From NCBI RefSeq assembly GCF_003574135.1, contig NZ_AP018341.1:1674001-1738000 (forward strand): a stretch of DNA of 64,000 nucleotides, given 5' to 3'. Each line of letters starts with the position of its first letter. The first letter of the stretch is position 1. This document shows, one piece after another, positions 30,348 to 39,694 of the stretch. The notes beneath the pieces were generated by a model. The model worked only from the letters and a program-made list of their open reading frames with translations. It did not search any database and was not told where the DNA came from. The stretch is from a cyanobacterium endosymbiont of Rhopalodia gibberula. Its GTDB lineage: Bacteria; Cyanobacteriota; Cyanobacteriia; Cyanobacteriales; Microcystaceae. The position numbers and the translations under genes are program-made.

Positions 30348-31706
30348 ATGAAACTTAAATCCTTCATTCAAAATACCTCAGATTGGTTCTTAGCAATCCC
30401 TGAAAAATCATTAAGCAGCGCCTATAAATCTGCTTTGAAAATCAAAGAGATTGAAAATAAACATTTTGGAGGAAAAAAAGTATCTGTTGAAAATTCTAAC
30501 TATGGAACAAGCATTCTTACTTATTTCGAAACAGAAGTTAATGGCTATTTACAAAAGATAAACACGGGATTAGCTTTTTTTAAAGCTAGCCGTTTTTTTT
30601 TAAAAATATCTGATTTACAAGATAAACAACCCCATTTAAGAGATCAACGAGATCACCAGGATCAAGAGACAAACACTTCTATTATTTTTGATAAGCTTGA
30701 GTTTATTGATGAAGTAACAAATCACTATCAAACTCCTAATCTTAATCCAGAAGTAGAGTCTGAGAATAAAAGACTAACTTCTGGAGAAAAAATAAACAAA
30801 AATCAGCTAAGTTCTACAAATAATGAAAACTTCAGTGAATTTAGAAATGCTTCCATTAGCCGGAAAAAAAATAATGACAATTCTAACTTAGCCTCTGCTT
30901 CAAAAAAGACTGGGGTACTTCCGAGATCTTTTATTAATACCCTCAACCGAATTAAACAGGAAATTGATCCTAAATCAGGAGAAACTGAAGAAGAGGTTTT
31001 AGTTAAGTACCGTAAATCTCGCTACCGAACTGCTTTATCAATTAAGTTTATTTTGTTGTTGATTATTGTTCCTTTACTTACCCATCAATTAACTAAAACT
31101 TTTTTTTTAACACCTATTGTTGAGAGATATTTTACAAGTCATGAACAAGTAATTTTTATTAATAGAGATTTAGAGGAAGAAGCATTAAGTGAATTACAAC
31201 ATTACGAAGAAACTTTAAGATTTAGGGGACTGATTGGATTAGGACCAGAATTTACCCCCGAAAAAATTAGGGAGGAAATTAAACATAAAGCCGAAGAAAT
31301 AACCGATGAATATCGACATCATGGAATTGATTCTATTGCCAATATATTTGCAGATATTTTCTCTTTTGTCTCTTTTTTTGTAGTCATAGTAACTAGTAAA
31401 AAAGAAATAGAAGTGGTTAAATCTTTTCTTGATGAAATCCTTTATGGTTTAAGTGATCCAGCTAAAGCTTTTTTGATTATTCTCTTTACCGATATGTTTG
31501 TGGGGTTTCACTCTCCCCACGGATGGGAAGTAATTTTACAAGGAGTTTCTCGTCACTTTGGACTCCCAGAAAATCAAGAGTTTAATTTCCTATTTATTGC
31601 GACCTTTCCTGTAATATTAGATACGGTTTTGAAGTATTGGATCTTCCGTTATCTTAATCGTATATCACCTTCTGCGGTAGCGACTTATAAAAATATGAAT
31701 GAATAG
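30348..31706 (+). CDS. pxcA: Proton extrusion protein PxcA (CemA family)
   Basis: PxcA is an inner-membrane protein needed for light-induced proton extrusion in cyanobacteria; its plastid relative is CemA. The 452-residue protein has a long polar N-terminal half (1-225) with the family start KLKSFIQNTSDWFLAIPEKS. The C-terminal CemA domain (about 230-450) has hydrophobic segments at about 228-248, 330-348, 375-395 and 415-435, and includes FHSPHGWEVIL. Length is normal and the frame intact. A hairpin (31734-31764) follows the stop. Its retention in a lineage losing chlorophyll synthesis is surprising. Confidence 0.9.
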   Translation: MKLKSFIQNTSDWFLAIPEKSLSSAYKSALKIKEIENKHFGGKKVSVENSNYGTSILTYFETEVNGYLQKINTGLAFFKASRFFLKISDLQDKQPHLRDQRDHQDQETNTSIIFDKLEFIDEVTNHYQTPNLNPEVESENKRLTSGEKINKNQLSSTNNENFSEFRNASISRKKNNDNSNLASASKKTGVLPRSFINTLNRIKQEIDPKSGETEEEVLVKYRKSRYRTALSIKFILLLIIVPLLTHQLTKTFFLTPIVERYFTSHEQVIFINRDLEEEALSELQHYEETLRFRGLIGLGPEFTPEKIREEIKHKAEEITDEYRHHGIDSIANIFADIFSFVSFFVVIVTSKKEIEVVKSFLDEILYGLSDPAKAFLIILFTDMFVGFHSPHGWEVILQGVSRHFGLPENQEFNFLFIATFPVILDTVLKYWIFRYLNRISPSAVATYKNMNE

Positions 31707-31733
31707 CAGCATTTCATGTTCTTATAGGATAGG

Positions 31734-31764
31734 TAGTTGTTTAAATGATGATTTAAACCAACTA
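31734..31764 (+). terminator. Terminator after pxcA
   Basis: Arms 31734-31746 and 31751-31764 form a 13-bp stem with one bulged C, closing a GATG loop. It lies 28 bases beyond the pxcA stop and is followed by AAAAATAG. Confidence 0.6.
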
Positions 31765-31924
31765 AAAATAGAATATTTTCACTGGATAAATTAATAGGAT
31801 ATAGTGTTATTGCAATCGATGGTTAACTCGGTTAAAGTCGAGCTTAAAATATAATTAACAGGTAAAAATTCCCCAAAAAATAGGTTAAATTAACAGAACA
31901 ATACTTTGAATTAGAGGAAAAACA

Positions 31925-32020
31925 ATGACAATTGGTCAACTCGCCTTACTGATCGCCTTATTATTCCCTGGAATTTTATTGTCTGCCCTAGTGATGGGAA
32001 GTTTTGCAAAAGGAGGATAG
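31925..32020 (+). CDS. 31-residue single-helix membrane peptide
   Basis: A short open frame reads MTIGQLALLIALLFPGILLS, then ALVMGSFAKGG and TAG. It is one hydrophobic helix with a small polar tail, the style of the tiny subunits of photosystems, cytochrome b6f and NDH-1. GAGG lies just upstream. I could not match it to PetL, PetM, PetN, PsaM, PsbX or Psb30 from memory. Its position between pxcA and petG hints at a thylakoid role. Its clean frame in an AT-rich spacer, and its higher GC content, argue that it is a real gene. Confidence 0.65.
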   Translation: MTIGQLALLIALLFPGILLSALVMGSFAKGG

Positions 32021-32099
32021 GTCAGCTATCAGTCAGCAGTCATCTATTTAAAATACTTATGTCTGTTGACTGTTGACTGTCCACTGTTTACCTATTCGA

Positions 32100-32423
32100 C
32101 TACAAAGAGTCTGTATTAGACAAGTTAGCTTCTAAGTTTTTTCGTTGTTCCATCTGTCCTAAAAAATAGCCTGTCATCATAGCGGAAGCTAAAAGATTAG
32201 CCAAACTTTCCCGATCTGTTGTTACTTGAATGTTAAAATCCTCAGAGGGAAGCATTCCCACTAGTCCTTGCACGTTTTGGGTGATGATCTGCCTGATTTC
32301 GGGGCTAGCAGATTGAGCTATACGAGCTAATGCCTCGGGGTGCTGTTGTCGTAGGTATTGGATGAGGGCGTTAGCGTCTTGTTCTCCTTGTTCAGAAGCA
32401 AAAAAATCAAAGTTGAATGCCAT
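32100..32423 (-). CDS. DUF760 family protein
   Basis: A 107-residue soluble protein of the DUF760 family, found in cyanobacteria and plastids with no firmly known role. It reads MAFNFDFFASEQGEQDANAL, then a central segment resembling the family core (SPEIRQIITQNVQGLVGMLP) and the helix NLLASAMMTGYFLGQMEQR that ends the domain. Length is typical of the short cyanobacterial form. It lies on the minus strand between the 31-residue peptide gene and petG, which are both on the plus strand. Confidence 0.8.
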   Translation of the reverse strand: MAFNFDFFASEQGEQDANALIQYLRQQHPEALARIAQSASPEIRQIITQNVQGLVGMLPSEDFNIQVTTDRESLANLLASAMMTGYFLGQMEQRKNLEANLSNTDSL

Positions 32424-32604
32424 TAGAACTCCAAAAATGGGGGTCGCCTGTTTTTCAGGGTTACATGTTTTCTACTTTAACACTCTTAGTGATTCACGTC
32501 AGGGGGTCTAGAAGCTTAAATAATTGTCTATTTCTGGTTTTATGATTTGTCAATTGCCAGTACAATGGAGGACAGTCTATTAAGTCTGATTAAGGAGAAA
32601 CACT

Positions 32605-32721
32605 GTGATTGAACCCTTACTGCTAGGTATTGTTTTAGGATTAATCCCCATCACCTTAGCCGGTTTATTTGTTGCGGCTTACTTACAATACAGACGCGGT
32701 AATAAATTTAGTCTTGATTAA
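32605..32721 (+). CDS. petG: Cytochrome b6f complex subunit PetG
   Basis: PetG is a single-helix subunit required for assembly and stability of the cytochrome b6f complex. The 38-residue product starts at GTG (read as Met) with AGGAG eight bases upstream. It reads [20 protein letters not shown], then [17 protein letters not shown], matching the family over its entire length. Cytochrome b6f also serves respiration in cyanobacteria, so its retention does not by itself imply photosynthesis. A GC-rich hairpin at 32774-32797 follows. Confidence 0.96.
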   Translation: MIEPLLLGIVLGLIPITLAGLFVAAYLQYRRGNKFSLD

Positions 32722-32773
32722 TTTAATTTAAATAATGTGTAAAAGCTCTTTAGAATAAGCTAAAGACAAAAGT

Positions 32774-32797
32774 GGGGGTCAACATCCGTTGACCCCC
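32774..32797. terminator. GC-rich terminator between petG and tsaE
   Basis: A 10-bp stem containing GGGGGTCAAC and its complement closes the loop ATCC. It is 52 bases past petG and 40 bases past the tsaE stop, so it can serve both convergent genes. Confidence 0.75.
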
Positions 32798-32836
32798 GTC
32801 GTCGATCATGGTGATACCTTATTTATTTCCTCAGTC

Positions 32837-33310
32837 TCATAATAATTGCCTTAAACTGCCCCAAAAACTAGCTTTTAAAGAGAGATTCCCTATCTCCTTG
32901 AGGATAGCTTGACGGCCTAGTTTAGGTAAGTTGATTAACTGAATCTTTAAATAATCTGATGGTTGATAGGGAAGTTGTTGCGCCCATTCAATTGCGGTAA
33001 TTCCCTGAGGAACCTCTTGATATTCCCAATAAAGTTCGGGATATAACTTCTCGACCTCAAGAGGTTCTAGACGATATAAGTCTAAATGATACAATCGTAA
33101 CCGTCCTCTGGTGTATTCGTTGATGAGGGTGAATGTAGGACTAACAATTGGTTCTGTTATGTTTAAACCCTTCCCAATTCCTTGTACTAGGGTAGTTTTT
33201 CCTACTCCTAAATTCCCTTCTAGTAGAATGACCGTTCGAGCTGGTAATAATTTTCCTAATTGCTCTCCTAGGCGCAGGGTTGCCTTTGTTGAGGGTAACT
33301 CAATAATCAC
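32837..33310 (-). CDS. tsaE: tRNA threonylcarbamoyladenosine biosynthesis protein TsaE
   Basis: TsaE is the small ATPase of the TsaBDE complex that makes t6A37 in ANN-decoding tRNAs. The 157-residue protein has the P-loop LLEGNLGVGKTTLVQGIGKG, the threonine-containing PTFTLINEYTRGRL, the acid segment HLDLYRLEP and GITAIEWAQQLP. It is the last gene after yvcK on the same strand, with 12 bases between them, so the pair is almost certainly co-transcribed. Length is normal. Confidence 0.95.
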   Translation of the reverse strand: MIIELPSTKATLRLGEQLGKLLPARTVILLEGNLGVGKTTLVQGIGKGLNITEPIVSPTFTLINEYTRGRLRLYHLDLYRLEPLEVEKLYPELYWEYQEVPQGITAIEWAQQLPYQPSDYLKIQLINLPKLGRQAILKEIGNLSLKASFWGSLRQLL

Positions 33311-33322
33311 TTTTAATTAAAA

Positions 33323-34699
33323 TTACTTGCTACTATACCAACGTAACAAAACCTTAGCTAATCGCTGAGGGTCATGGCTAACTCTTCCGGTAATTTCGTC
33401 TTCGGTCATCACATTGCCTAAAATAATACGACATCCTAATTTAGCCACCTCTTCACGATCAGGAAAAACAGGATGACAGTTTTCTAGAGCATAACATTTT
33501 AACGCTTTCGGAGACGGAGGTCTACGTTGAATTAAAACCGCATCAAATAACCGTTGTTCACAAACGTAATCAATAGCTTTTAGGTGATCACTAACAGTAT
33601 AGCCGTCAGTCTCCCCAGGTTGGGTCATAATATTACAGATATAGATCCGGGGAACCTTTGCTTCAATCAAAGCTTTTCTAATGTCCGGAACCAAAAGATT
33701 GGGGATTACACTTGTGTACAAACTCCCAGGCCCGATAATAATGTAATCTGCATCTTTAATAACATTTATAGCCGCTGGTAAGGCTAAAGGATGAGCAGGA
33801 ATGCAGCCAATACGTTCAATTTTTCCCCTGGCTTCAGTAATATTAGATTCCCCTTCAATGAACCGTCCATCACTTAACTCTGCCCAGAGACGGACATCGT
33901 TAAGAGTAGCGGGTAAAACCTTACCTCGTATGGCTAAAACTTTAGAACTGGCTGCAATTGCCTGTTCCAAGTCTCCGGTAATGTCGGTTAAAGCCGTAAG
34001 AAACAAGTTACCAAAGCTATGCCCAGTGAGTCCATCCCCAGCCTGAAAACGATATTGAAACAATTCCGTTAAAAGTTTTTCTTCATCTGCCAAAGCAGCA
34101 ACACAGTTGCGGATATCTCCTGGAGGAAGAACACCAATTTCCCGTCTAAGTCGTCCGGATGAGCCGCCATCGTCGGTTACGGTGACAATAGCAGTAATAT
34201 TACTACTATATTGTTTAAGTCCTCTCAACAGAGTTGAAAGGCCAGTTCCTCCTCCAATAGTTACTATTTTCGGTCCTCGATTTCGACGACGGTGGGCTAG
34301 AAGACGATCAACAAGTTCTTTATTTCCTTCAGGATATAATGCTTCGGTAATTGATCCCACGGTACGACTTTGCCCCCATAACAGCAAAAATAGCCCTGAG
34401 AGAATTGCTAACGGACCAGAAATATAATTGGGAACATAAGTAGTCAGAAATTCTAGTAAGGCAGAGATTAACTCTAACAAGCGATACACTGGGGTTAACT
34501 TAAGAAAAACAGCTAACCCTAAGAAAGTTAAGATTAGACCAGTGGTACTGATAAGTAACCAGCGTTTGACCAAGAGGCCAGGAGATAACCATTTAAACCA
34601 TCGATTTACCTGTTTAGGCGTATATTGACCAACAGCCGCCCATTTTCTTTGTTTTGACCGAAGTCTATGTATTACCTGTTTTAAATGGCTCTTGGGCAT
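33323..34699 (-). CDS. yvcK: YvcK/CofD-like UDP-sugar binding regulator
   Basis: YvcK proteins bind UDP-GlcNAc and affect cell shape and carbon metabolism in other bacteria. Here the 458-residue protein has two N-terminal membrane helices (about 43-65 and 90-108), which are typical of cyanobacterial members. The CofD-like fold follows, with [43 protein letters not shown] and [20 protein letters not shown]. The spacing to tsaE indicates an operon. It lacks CofD's exact F420 context, so a role in F420 synthesis is unlikely. Confidence 0.9.
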   Translation of the reverse strand: MPKSHLKQVIHRLRSKQRKWAAVGQYTPKQVNRWFKWLSPGLLVKRWLLISTTGLILTFLGLAVFLKLTPVYRLLELISALLEFLTTYVPNYISGPLAILSGLFLLLWGQSRTVGSITEALYPEGNKELVDRLLAHRRRNRGPKIVTIGGGTGLSTLLRGLKQYSSNITAIVTVTDDGGSSGRLRREIGVLPPGDIRNCVAALADEEKLLTELFQYRFQAGDGLTGHSFGNLFLTALTDITGDLEQAIAASSKVLAIRGKVLPATLNDVRLWAELSDGRFIEGESNITEARGKIERIGCIPAHPLALPAAINVIKDADYIIIGPGSLYTSVIPNLLVPDIRKALIEAKVPRIYICNIMTQPGETDGYTVSDHLKAIDYVCEQRLFDAVLIQRRPPSPKALKCYALENCHPVFPDREEVAKLGCRIILGNVMTEDEITGRVSHDPQRLAKVLLRWYSSK

Positions 34700-34943
34700 A
34701 GGATAATGACCAAATAAATCTTTTTTTCAGAATTGTTATTTTAGGCATTGTAACGGATGTCAATACTCAAAAGATATGCTTGTCAGTACAGATATGAGTG
34801 AACGGGTAAGGCTGGTGCAGACAAATTTTAGGTCGTTAACGATGGTTTACTAAGTTAAAATACTCACGTGTCTACTGAACTTTGAATAAAATCTAAGCAG
34901 TGGGATTAATAACTAAGTTCCTGAGTGACTAAATCAGATATTT

Positions 34944-36133
34944 TCAATTCTTTGGCAATATCAATTGCCAAAGAATTGGCTTAGCGAATTCGGGAACATG
35001 CTAAGGTAATTTGCGGGGATAGTTGCGTTTCATATAAAGATAATTACGGGTGAAATGGGAGTCTATAGAAAAGCGGGCATACTCTAATCCTTTGGGAGCA
35101 ATTTTTTCTACAATTATCCTTATTAACTTTGCTGCCCACATGGACAGAGTAACTTCTTGATCATAGGCAAAAATACTTTTTTGTACTGTCTGTTTTCTAT
35201 CCCCCTTAGCAATTAGGGCTTTAGTATCTAGTTAGTTTTTGAGTAACCCTAACATTTATTGTCCAGTTTCATTGCGAACGGTAATCCATTGCCAACCGAA
35301 TCCCGCCCCCATATAGTCGACCACTAAATCGGCTAAAACATTAACATAATCAAAACAACTCATGCAGGAAGTAACAAAAACATCTTTCAGTTTATTGGTT
35401 TTTAAGCCCCAAAAATCTACTTTTTCAATTGACCCATCTTGGTGTTTAAAATAAATACAAAAGTACCGCATAAATTCATGATCAACAATGATTTTAGGAG
35501 ATCTACTCGTGGTCTTAATGAACTTTCGTAATCCGTCACGGGTTACATTGCCAACACAAGTAGTCCCCAAAACATAAAGCTTTTCCAAAGACAATTTTCT
35601 TTGTACAGCTCGTAATGCTTGAATTTGACAACTAACTCCAATTACTAATAATAATTCTATTCCTGATTGTTGAATTTGTTCCAAAATGGAAAGATTTGGG
35701 GATAAGGTGAATTTATTCATCCTAGCGGCTAAAATTTCTTCTTTCGTCCTAGCAATCACAGGCATGAGTTGAAAATGGTCTTCTATGATATTCTGAACAC
35801 AGACAACCCCCTCTACCCATCCTTGGGTTAACATTTCACTAGCAAACTAACAATACCCGTCCATTGTGCTCCCTCAATAGGCTGTTTTTTCCGCACTTCT
35901 GTCATACTTTGATAAACTCCAAAACACAGGTCATTTTCGTCATTTAAATTACGACTGCGACCATGAGCTATCTCTTCGAGTTTGCTGATTTGTCGATTAA
36001 GAAAGGCGCAAGCTTCTTTACCATGGTGGACGTAGTGAGTATCGCATAATCCACGCTCACTACAGAGTTCTTTGTCCGGACGGTTACTTCTTAGTTTGAG
36101 AGCTTTGGCTTTACTTTGGGGAGTAATGGACAT
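34944..36133 (-). pseudogene. bciB: Broken 8-vinyl reductase gene of chlorophyll synthesis
   Basis: BciB is the ferredoxin-dependent 3,8-divinyl (proto)chlorophyllide 8-vinyl reductase (FrhB/HCAR family, about 400 residues). The minus strand still reads its N-terminal part (AKALKLRSNRPDKELCSERG, about residues 7-26; PIEGAQWTGIVS) to about 35828. A frameshift follows, then the middle from 35834 (EGVVCVQN, FGLKTNKLKDVF, SCMSCFDYVN), ending at a stop at 35256. The tail persists in pieces (KGLEYARFSIDSHFTRNYLY), with a TAG before HVPEFAKP and a stop at 34944. A cysteine expected in CSECGLCDT, as I recall the family, is Arg here (CSERGLCDT). The gene cannot give an active enzyme. Confidence 0.9.
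34945..34978. terminator. Hairpin at the 3' end of the bciB pseudogene
   Basis: A perfect 15-bp stem (34945-34959 with 34964-34978) has the loop ATCA. It overlaps the last dozen codons of the decayed bciB, so the hairpin is partly made of former coding sequence. Confidence 0.6.
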
Positions 36134-36557
36134 ATGGAGAGTGATGGACAAACATAGATTAGAAGTGTGAAGAAATCTCACAAATGATTGTTTAGTGTAC
36201 GGTAAAAATAATTATCAACGGCGATAGTTTTTGAAGGAATGTAACGAGATTTGTGATGAGATTTGACATTTGACTGATTCTAAACATACTGTACAATCAA
36301 AGTTTTTACTCGAGAATCTTTCACCATAAGTTTTTTAACCATTTATCAAAACGTAATTTTTAAAACTTTGTAACAGGATGTTGTCCTCACTTCTCCTTTA
36401 ATTAACTTAAATAAAGAGTGTAAACTCTAGAAGAGATAATATTATTATGATCTTGTTTACTATTTACCTATTCTTATCTTTGATTTATTTTCAGTTCATT
36501 ATATAATAAAGCTCTTGACATAAGTCTAGTTCATAAAATAAGTCAACAAGAAAAGTT
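36134..36557. other. Promoter-containing spacer between divergent genes
   Basis: AT-rich sequence separates the dead bciB from the epimerase-like gene. No gene or hairpin is visible. Old bciB promoter sequence would lie near 36150-36250. Confidence 0.45.
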
Positions 36558-37430
36558 ATGGCATTTTCAGTTACTTTCAAAAAAGAGCAATATTTAACCT
36601 ATACTCTCTCAGACTCTGAAGCTATCTCTCAAATAACAGTTGTTCCTGAACGAGGAGGTATTATTCTCCTTTGGAAAATTCAAGGTCAAGATATTCTCTA
36701 CTTAGATAAGGAACGGTTTTCCAAACCTGAAATGAGTATTCGTGGTGGAGTTCCTGTTCTCTTTCCTATCTGCGGAAATATTCATAATAATACCTATACT
36801 TATCTCAATAGAACTTACATTCTTAAACAACATGGGTTTGCTCGGGATTTACCCTGGAAAGTAACTCAACAAGGAACAGATGACTGTGCTAGTTTAACCG
36901 TAACCCTGAAAAGTAATGAACAAACCCGCCTAGTTTACCCTTTTGAGTTTCAATTAGATTTTACCTACGAACTTAAGGGTAACTCTTTAATTATTCGTCA
37001 AAAATATGCTAATAAATCTGAGAAAAAAATGCCTTTTTCTTTTGGTTTTCATCCTTATTATTATGTTCCTAATAAAAGCAAAGTTTTCTTCGATATCCCC
37101 TCTTCAGAATATCAAGATCAAACAACCAAAAAAACTTTTTCTTATGACGGAACCTTTGACTTTGACCAAAACGAAATCGATGTGGGGTTTCATTCTTTGA
37201 GTCGTTCTTTAGCTACTATGACTGATTATCACCGAAAGTTAAAATTAGTTCTCAGTTGGTCAGATATCTATTCTACCTTTGTCTTTTGGACTCTTAAAGG
37301 AAAGGATTATGTATGTCTTGAACCTTGGACAGCACCCCGTAATGCCTTGAATACAGGCAATAACCTAACGGAACTTGACCCTGGGGCAACCTGCGAGGCA
37401 ATGTTTGAGATGAGTGTCAAATCAATTTAA
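36558..37430 (+). CDS. Aldose 1-epimerase / hexose-6-phosphate epimerase-like protein
   Basis: A 290-residue member of the galactose mutarotase superfamily. It shows the early segment RGGVPVLFPICGNI and KQHGFARDLPWKV with the conserved histidine. A second histidine lies in FSFGFHPYYYVP, and a terminal LEPWTAPRNALNTG segment follows, whose glutamate is the usual general base. The RGG/RhGFAR pattern fits the YeaD-like hexose-6-phosphate epimerase group, but substrate choice cannot be read from sequence. It stands alone, in front of the tRNA-Lys gene. Confidence 0.85.
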   Translation: MAFSVTFKKEQYLTYTLSDSEAISQITVVPERGGIILLWKIQGQDILYLDKERFSKPEMSIRGGVPVLFPICGNIHNNTYTYLNRTYILKQHGFARDLPWKVTQQGTDDCASLTVTLKSNEQTRLVYPFEFQLDFTYELKGNSLIIRQKYANKSEKKMPFSFGFHPYYYVPNKSKVFFDIPSSEYQDQTTKKTFSYDGTFDFDQNEIDVGFHSLSRSLATMTDYHRKLKLVLSWSDIYSTFVFWTLKGKDYVCLEPWTAPRNALNTGNNLTELDPGATCEAMFEMSVKSI

Positions 37431-37520
37431 GTATTTTTTAAAAGTTACAACTTCCTAGTGTATTCTAAATCTAACTTTATTAATCCCCTAGAGGTTTTTA
37501 GGCAAGTTCTTCAATGGGGC

Positions 37521-37549
37521 TTGCACTTCTTTAAAATCGATGTTATCAT
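37521..37549 (+). promoter_or_regulatory. Promoter of the tRNA-Lys gene
   Basis: TTGCAC at 37521-37526 and TATCAT at 37544-37549 are 17 bases apart. The -10 box ends 26 bases before the mature tRNA 5' end. Confidence 0.6.
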
Positions 37550-37575
37550 TTGCCACAGTGTGTAAAAAACACAGC

Positions 37576-37647
37576 GGGTCGCTAGCTCAGCGGTAGAGCA
37601 CTCGGCTTTTAACCGATTGGTCTTGGGTTCGAATCCCAGGCGACCCA
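37576..37647 (+). tRNA. tRNA-Lys (anticodon TTT)
   Basis: A full cloverleaf folds by eye. The acceptor stem is GGGTCGC with GCGACCC, the D arm is GCTC-AGCGGTA-GAGC, the anticodon loop is CTTTTAA, the T loop is TTCGAAT, and the discriminator base is A. CCA is not encoded. The outermost anticodon-stem pair is C-T and one T-stem pair is a T-G wobble. Confidence 0.97.
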
Positions 37648-38396
37648 TTGGTGATGCGATGAAAAAAAATATTTGTCAGCTGTGACAGGTGTTCATTTCA
37701 GAAACCAGTTAAATGTCAATATGATTAAGTTGACATAGTTGTGTTTATGTATCAACAGAGTCAAGACACTTGATACCATAGCTAAACTTATGATCTGTTT
37801 AGCTGAAGTCGGTCATAGTTGTGGTTATGCAGTTTGTCTATCTTCTTTAGCTGTTACTATTCAAACCTTAAATTTTAGTGCTTTATTAATTATAATTACT
37901 ACTGCCCCTCACTGGTCACTAGAATCTTACATTACAAAAGATTTTATTTATGGAATAACAACTATATATCTGACTAGAAACAAATTAATAATTTCTAAGT
38001 TATTTAAAGTTTCAAATGTTTATATATTCAATCAAACCCATCATGTAAAACTAATACTTTAAGAGGAGGTAACAGAGAACAGATTTTAACTTTTTTATCT
38101 AATGTATTCCACCCTATATAGTTTTCTACATCTTCCTGCTATATCGGCCGAAATTAAGATAGCACTTTTTTTTCTTTAGATCAAACCGTACATCGACTTT
38201 CTGGAATATTTTTAGTGAAGAGACAGTATTTTTCTGTAATATCCGAACCTTTTTACTAAATTTTTAAGTCTTTAAAATAATTAATATACGACATCTTTTT
38301 GATCTTTTCCCTTATACTATTTTATGTTCCAGATTTATAACTATCAGTCTACCATACACAAGTTTGGTAAAACCAATTTATATCTAAAAATAACCT
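37648..38396. other. Spacer with a weak open frame
   Basis: AT-rich DNA between tRNA-Lys and the permease gene. The only long open frame, 37739-38062 on the plus strand, has the look of a decayed gene in its first half (GYAVCLSSLAVTIQTLNFSA) and of random sequence in its second. I cannot assign it. Confidence 0.4.
37739..38062 (+). pseudogene. Possible gene remnant, unassigned
   Basis: A 107-codon frame whose residues about 20-70 are protein-like and hydrophobic, while the rest is rich in Ile, Lys and Asn as expected of AT-rich noise. No ribosome site and no family match come to mind. It could equally be chance. Confidence 0.25.
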
Positions 38397-39599
38397 ATGC
38401 CTAATTCTGTTTTACCTCCTGCACATCATACCAGTATTTTAATTTGGATAAAGAAGAATCTTTTTAGTACTTGGTATAACATCCTTCTCACTTTCATTAG
38501 TATTCTTTTTTTATACTGGACTAGTTCAAGTTTAATTCATTGGTCTTTCAACCAAGCACAATGGGAAGTTGTTGAAGCAAACTTGCGGTTATTTTTTGTA
38601 GGAAGATATCCCATTAATTTATTGTGGCGCACTTGGTTAAGTCTGGGAATAATTATTACTTTAGCTGGGTTTTCCTGGGGAATTATATACTGCAAAATTA
38701 AACTGTTTAATATAACTACTATTAGTTTACTTTCTCTGTTAGCAGTGTTTTTTTCTCTATTAGCTATTCCTGTAGGTACTCAATCTAGCTTATTACTTCT
38801 AGGACTACTAATTTTATCAATTATCAGTAGTTGGGAGGGACAAAAATTAGGACAAGAACTTCCCACTCTAAAAACTTGGTTAGGATTAATTTGGGTATCA
38901 ACCTTTTTTGTTGTTCTCTGGGTAATTCAGGGAGGACTATTTTTTCAAACTGTTAGGCTGGATGACTTAAGTGGATTAATTCTAACTCTGTTAACCGCTA
39001 TTGTAAGTATTACATTATCTTTTCCTTTTGGAGTTTTATTGGCCTTGGGACGACAAAGTGATTTACCTGTAATTCGATGGTTATCTATTGCTTATATCGA
39101 AATAATTCGCGGTTTACCCTTAATTGGTATTCTCTTCATGGCTCAGGTTATGTTACCTTTGGTTTTGCCTATAGAAGTACGTCTTGATCGGGTGATTCGA
39201 GCGATTGCAGGGTTAACGTTGTTTAGTTCGGCTTATTTAGCAGAAAATGTTCGAGGAGGATTACAATCAGTTCCCAAAGGACAAATAGAAGCAGCCAAAG
39301 CATTAGGATTTAATACAATCTTTATATCGATATTAATTGTCTTACCTCAAGCATTGAAAGCTGTTATTCCTACTATTGTTGGTCAATTTATTAGTTTATT
39401 TAAGGATACTTCTTTATTAGCTATTGTCGGATTAGTCGATTTATTAGGAATCTCTCAATCAATTCTAGCGAACCCTAAGTTTATTGGTCGTTATGCAGAA
39501 GTTTATTTATTTATTGCTGTAATTTATTGGGTATTCTGTTATTTGATGTCCTTAACAAGTCGTCGGTTGGAACAAAAACTAAGTACAAGTAAAACTTAG
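38397..39599 (+). CDS. Polar amino-acid ABC transporter permease (NatH/AapM type)
   Basis: A 400-residue permease of the general L-amino-acid type, with about eight membrane helices. The first half (1-190) holds the extra N-terminal helices and soluble-loop region of BztC/AapM/NatH proteins. The second half is the HisM-type permease core with the coupling loop GQIEAAKALGFNTIFISILIV. The partner permease (NatG/AapQ), binding protein and ATPase are not nearby. Cyanobacterial N-II systems often scatter these genes, so absence here is not proof of loss. A bidirectional hairpin follows at 39614-39676. Confidence 0.85.
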   Translation: MPNSVLPPAHHTSILIWIKKNLFSTWYNILLTFISILFLYWTSSSLIHWSFNQAQWEVVEANLRLFFVGRYPINLLWRTWLSLGIIITLAGFSWGIIYCKIKLFNITTISLLSLLAVFFSLLAIPVGTQSSLLLLGLLILSIISSWEGQKLGQELPTLKTWLGLIWVSTFFVVLWVIQGGLFFQTVRLDDLSGLILTLLTAIVSITLSFPFGVLLALGRQSDLPVIRWLSIAYIEIIRGLPLIGILFMAQVMLPLVLPIEVRLDRVIRAIAGLTLFSSAYLAENVRGGLQSVPKGQIEAAKALGFNTIFISILIVLPQALKAVIPTIVGQFISLFKDTSLLAIVGLVDLLGISQSILANPKFIGRYAEVYLFIAVIYWVFCYLMSLTSRRLEQKLSTSKT

Positions 39600-39613
39600 A
39601 TTTAGTCATCCAA

Positions 39614-39676
39614 AATCAAAACTACGAATCTCCTGCTAAGCATCGTCAATTTGACGGGAGATTCGTAGTTTTGATT
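39614..39676. terminator. Bidirectional 20-bp terminator
   Basis: Arms 39614-39633 and 39657-39676 pair perfectly across a 23-base loop that itself contains the small hairpin CGTCAATTTGACG. It sits between two convergent stop codons (39599 and 39695). Confidence 0.85.
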
Positions 39677-39694
39677 ACTGCACTACCTCCCTAA

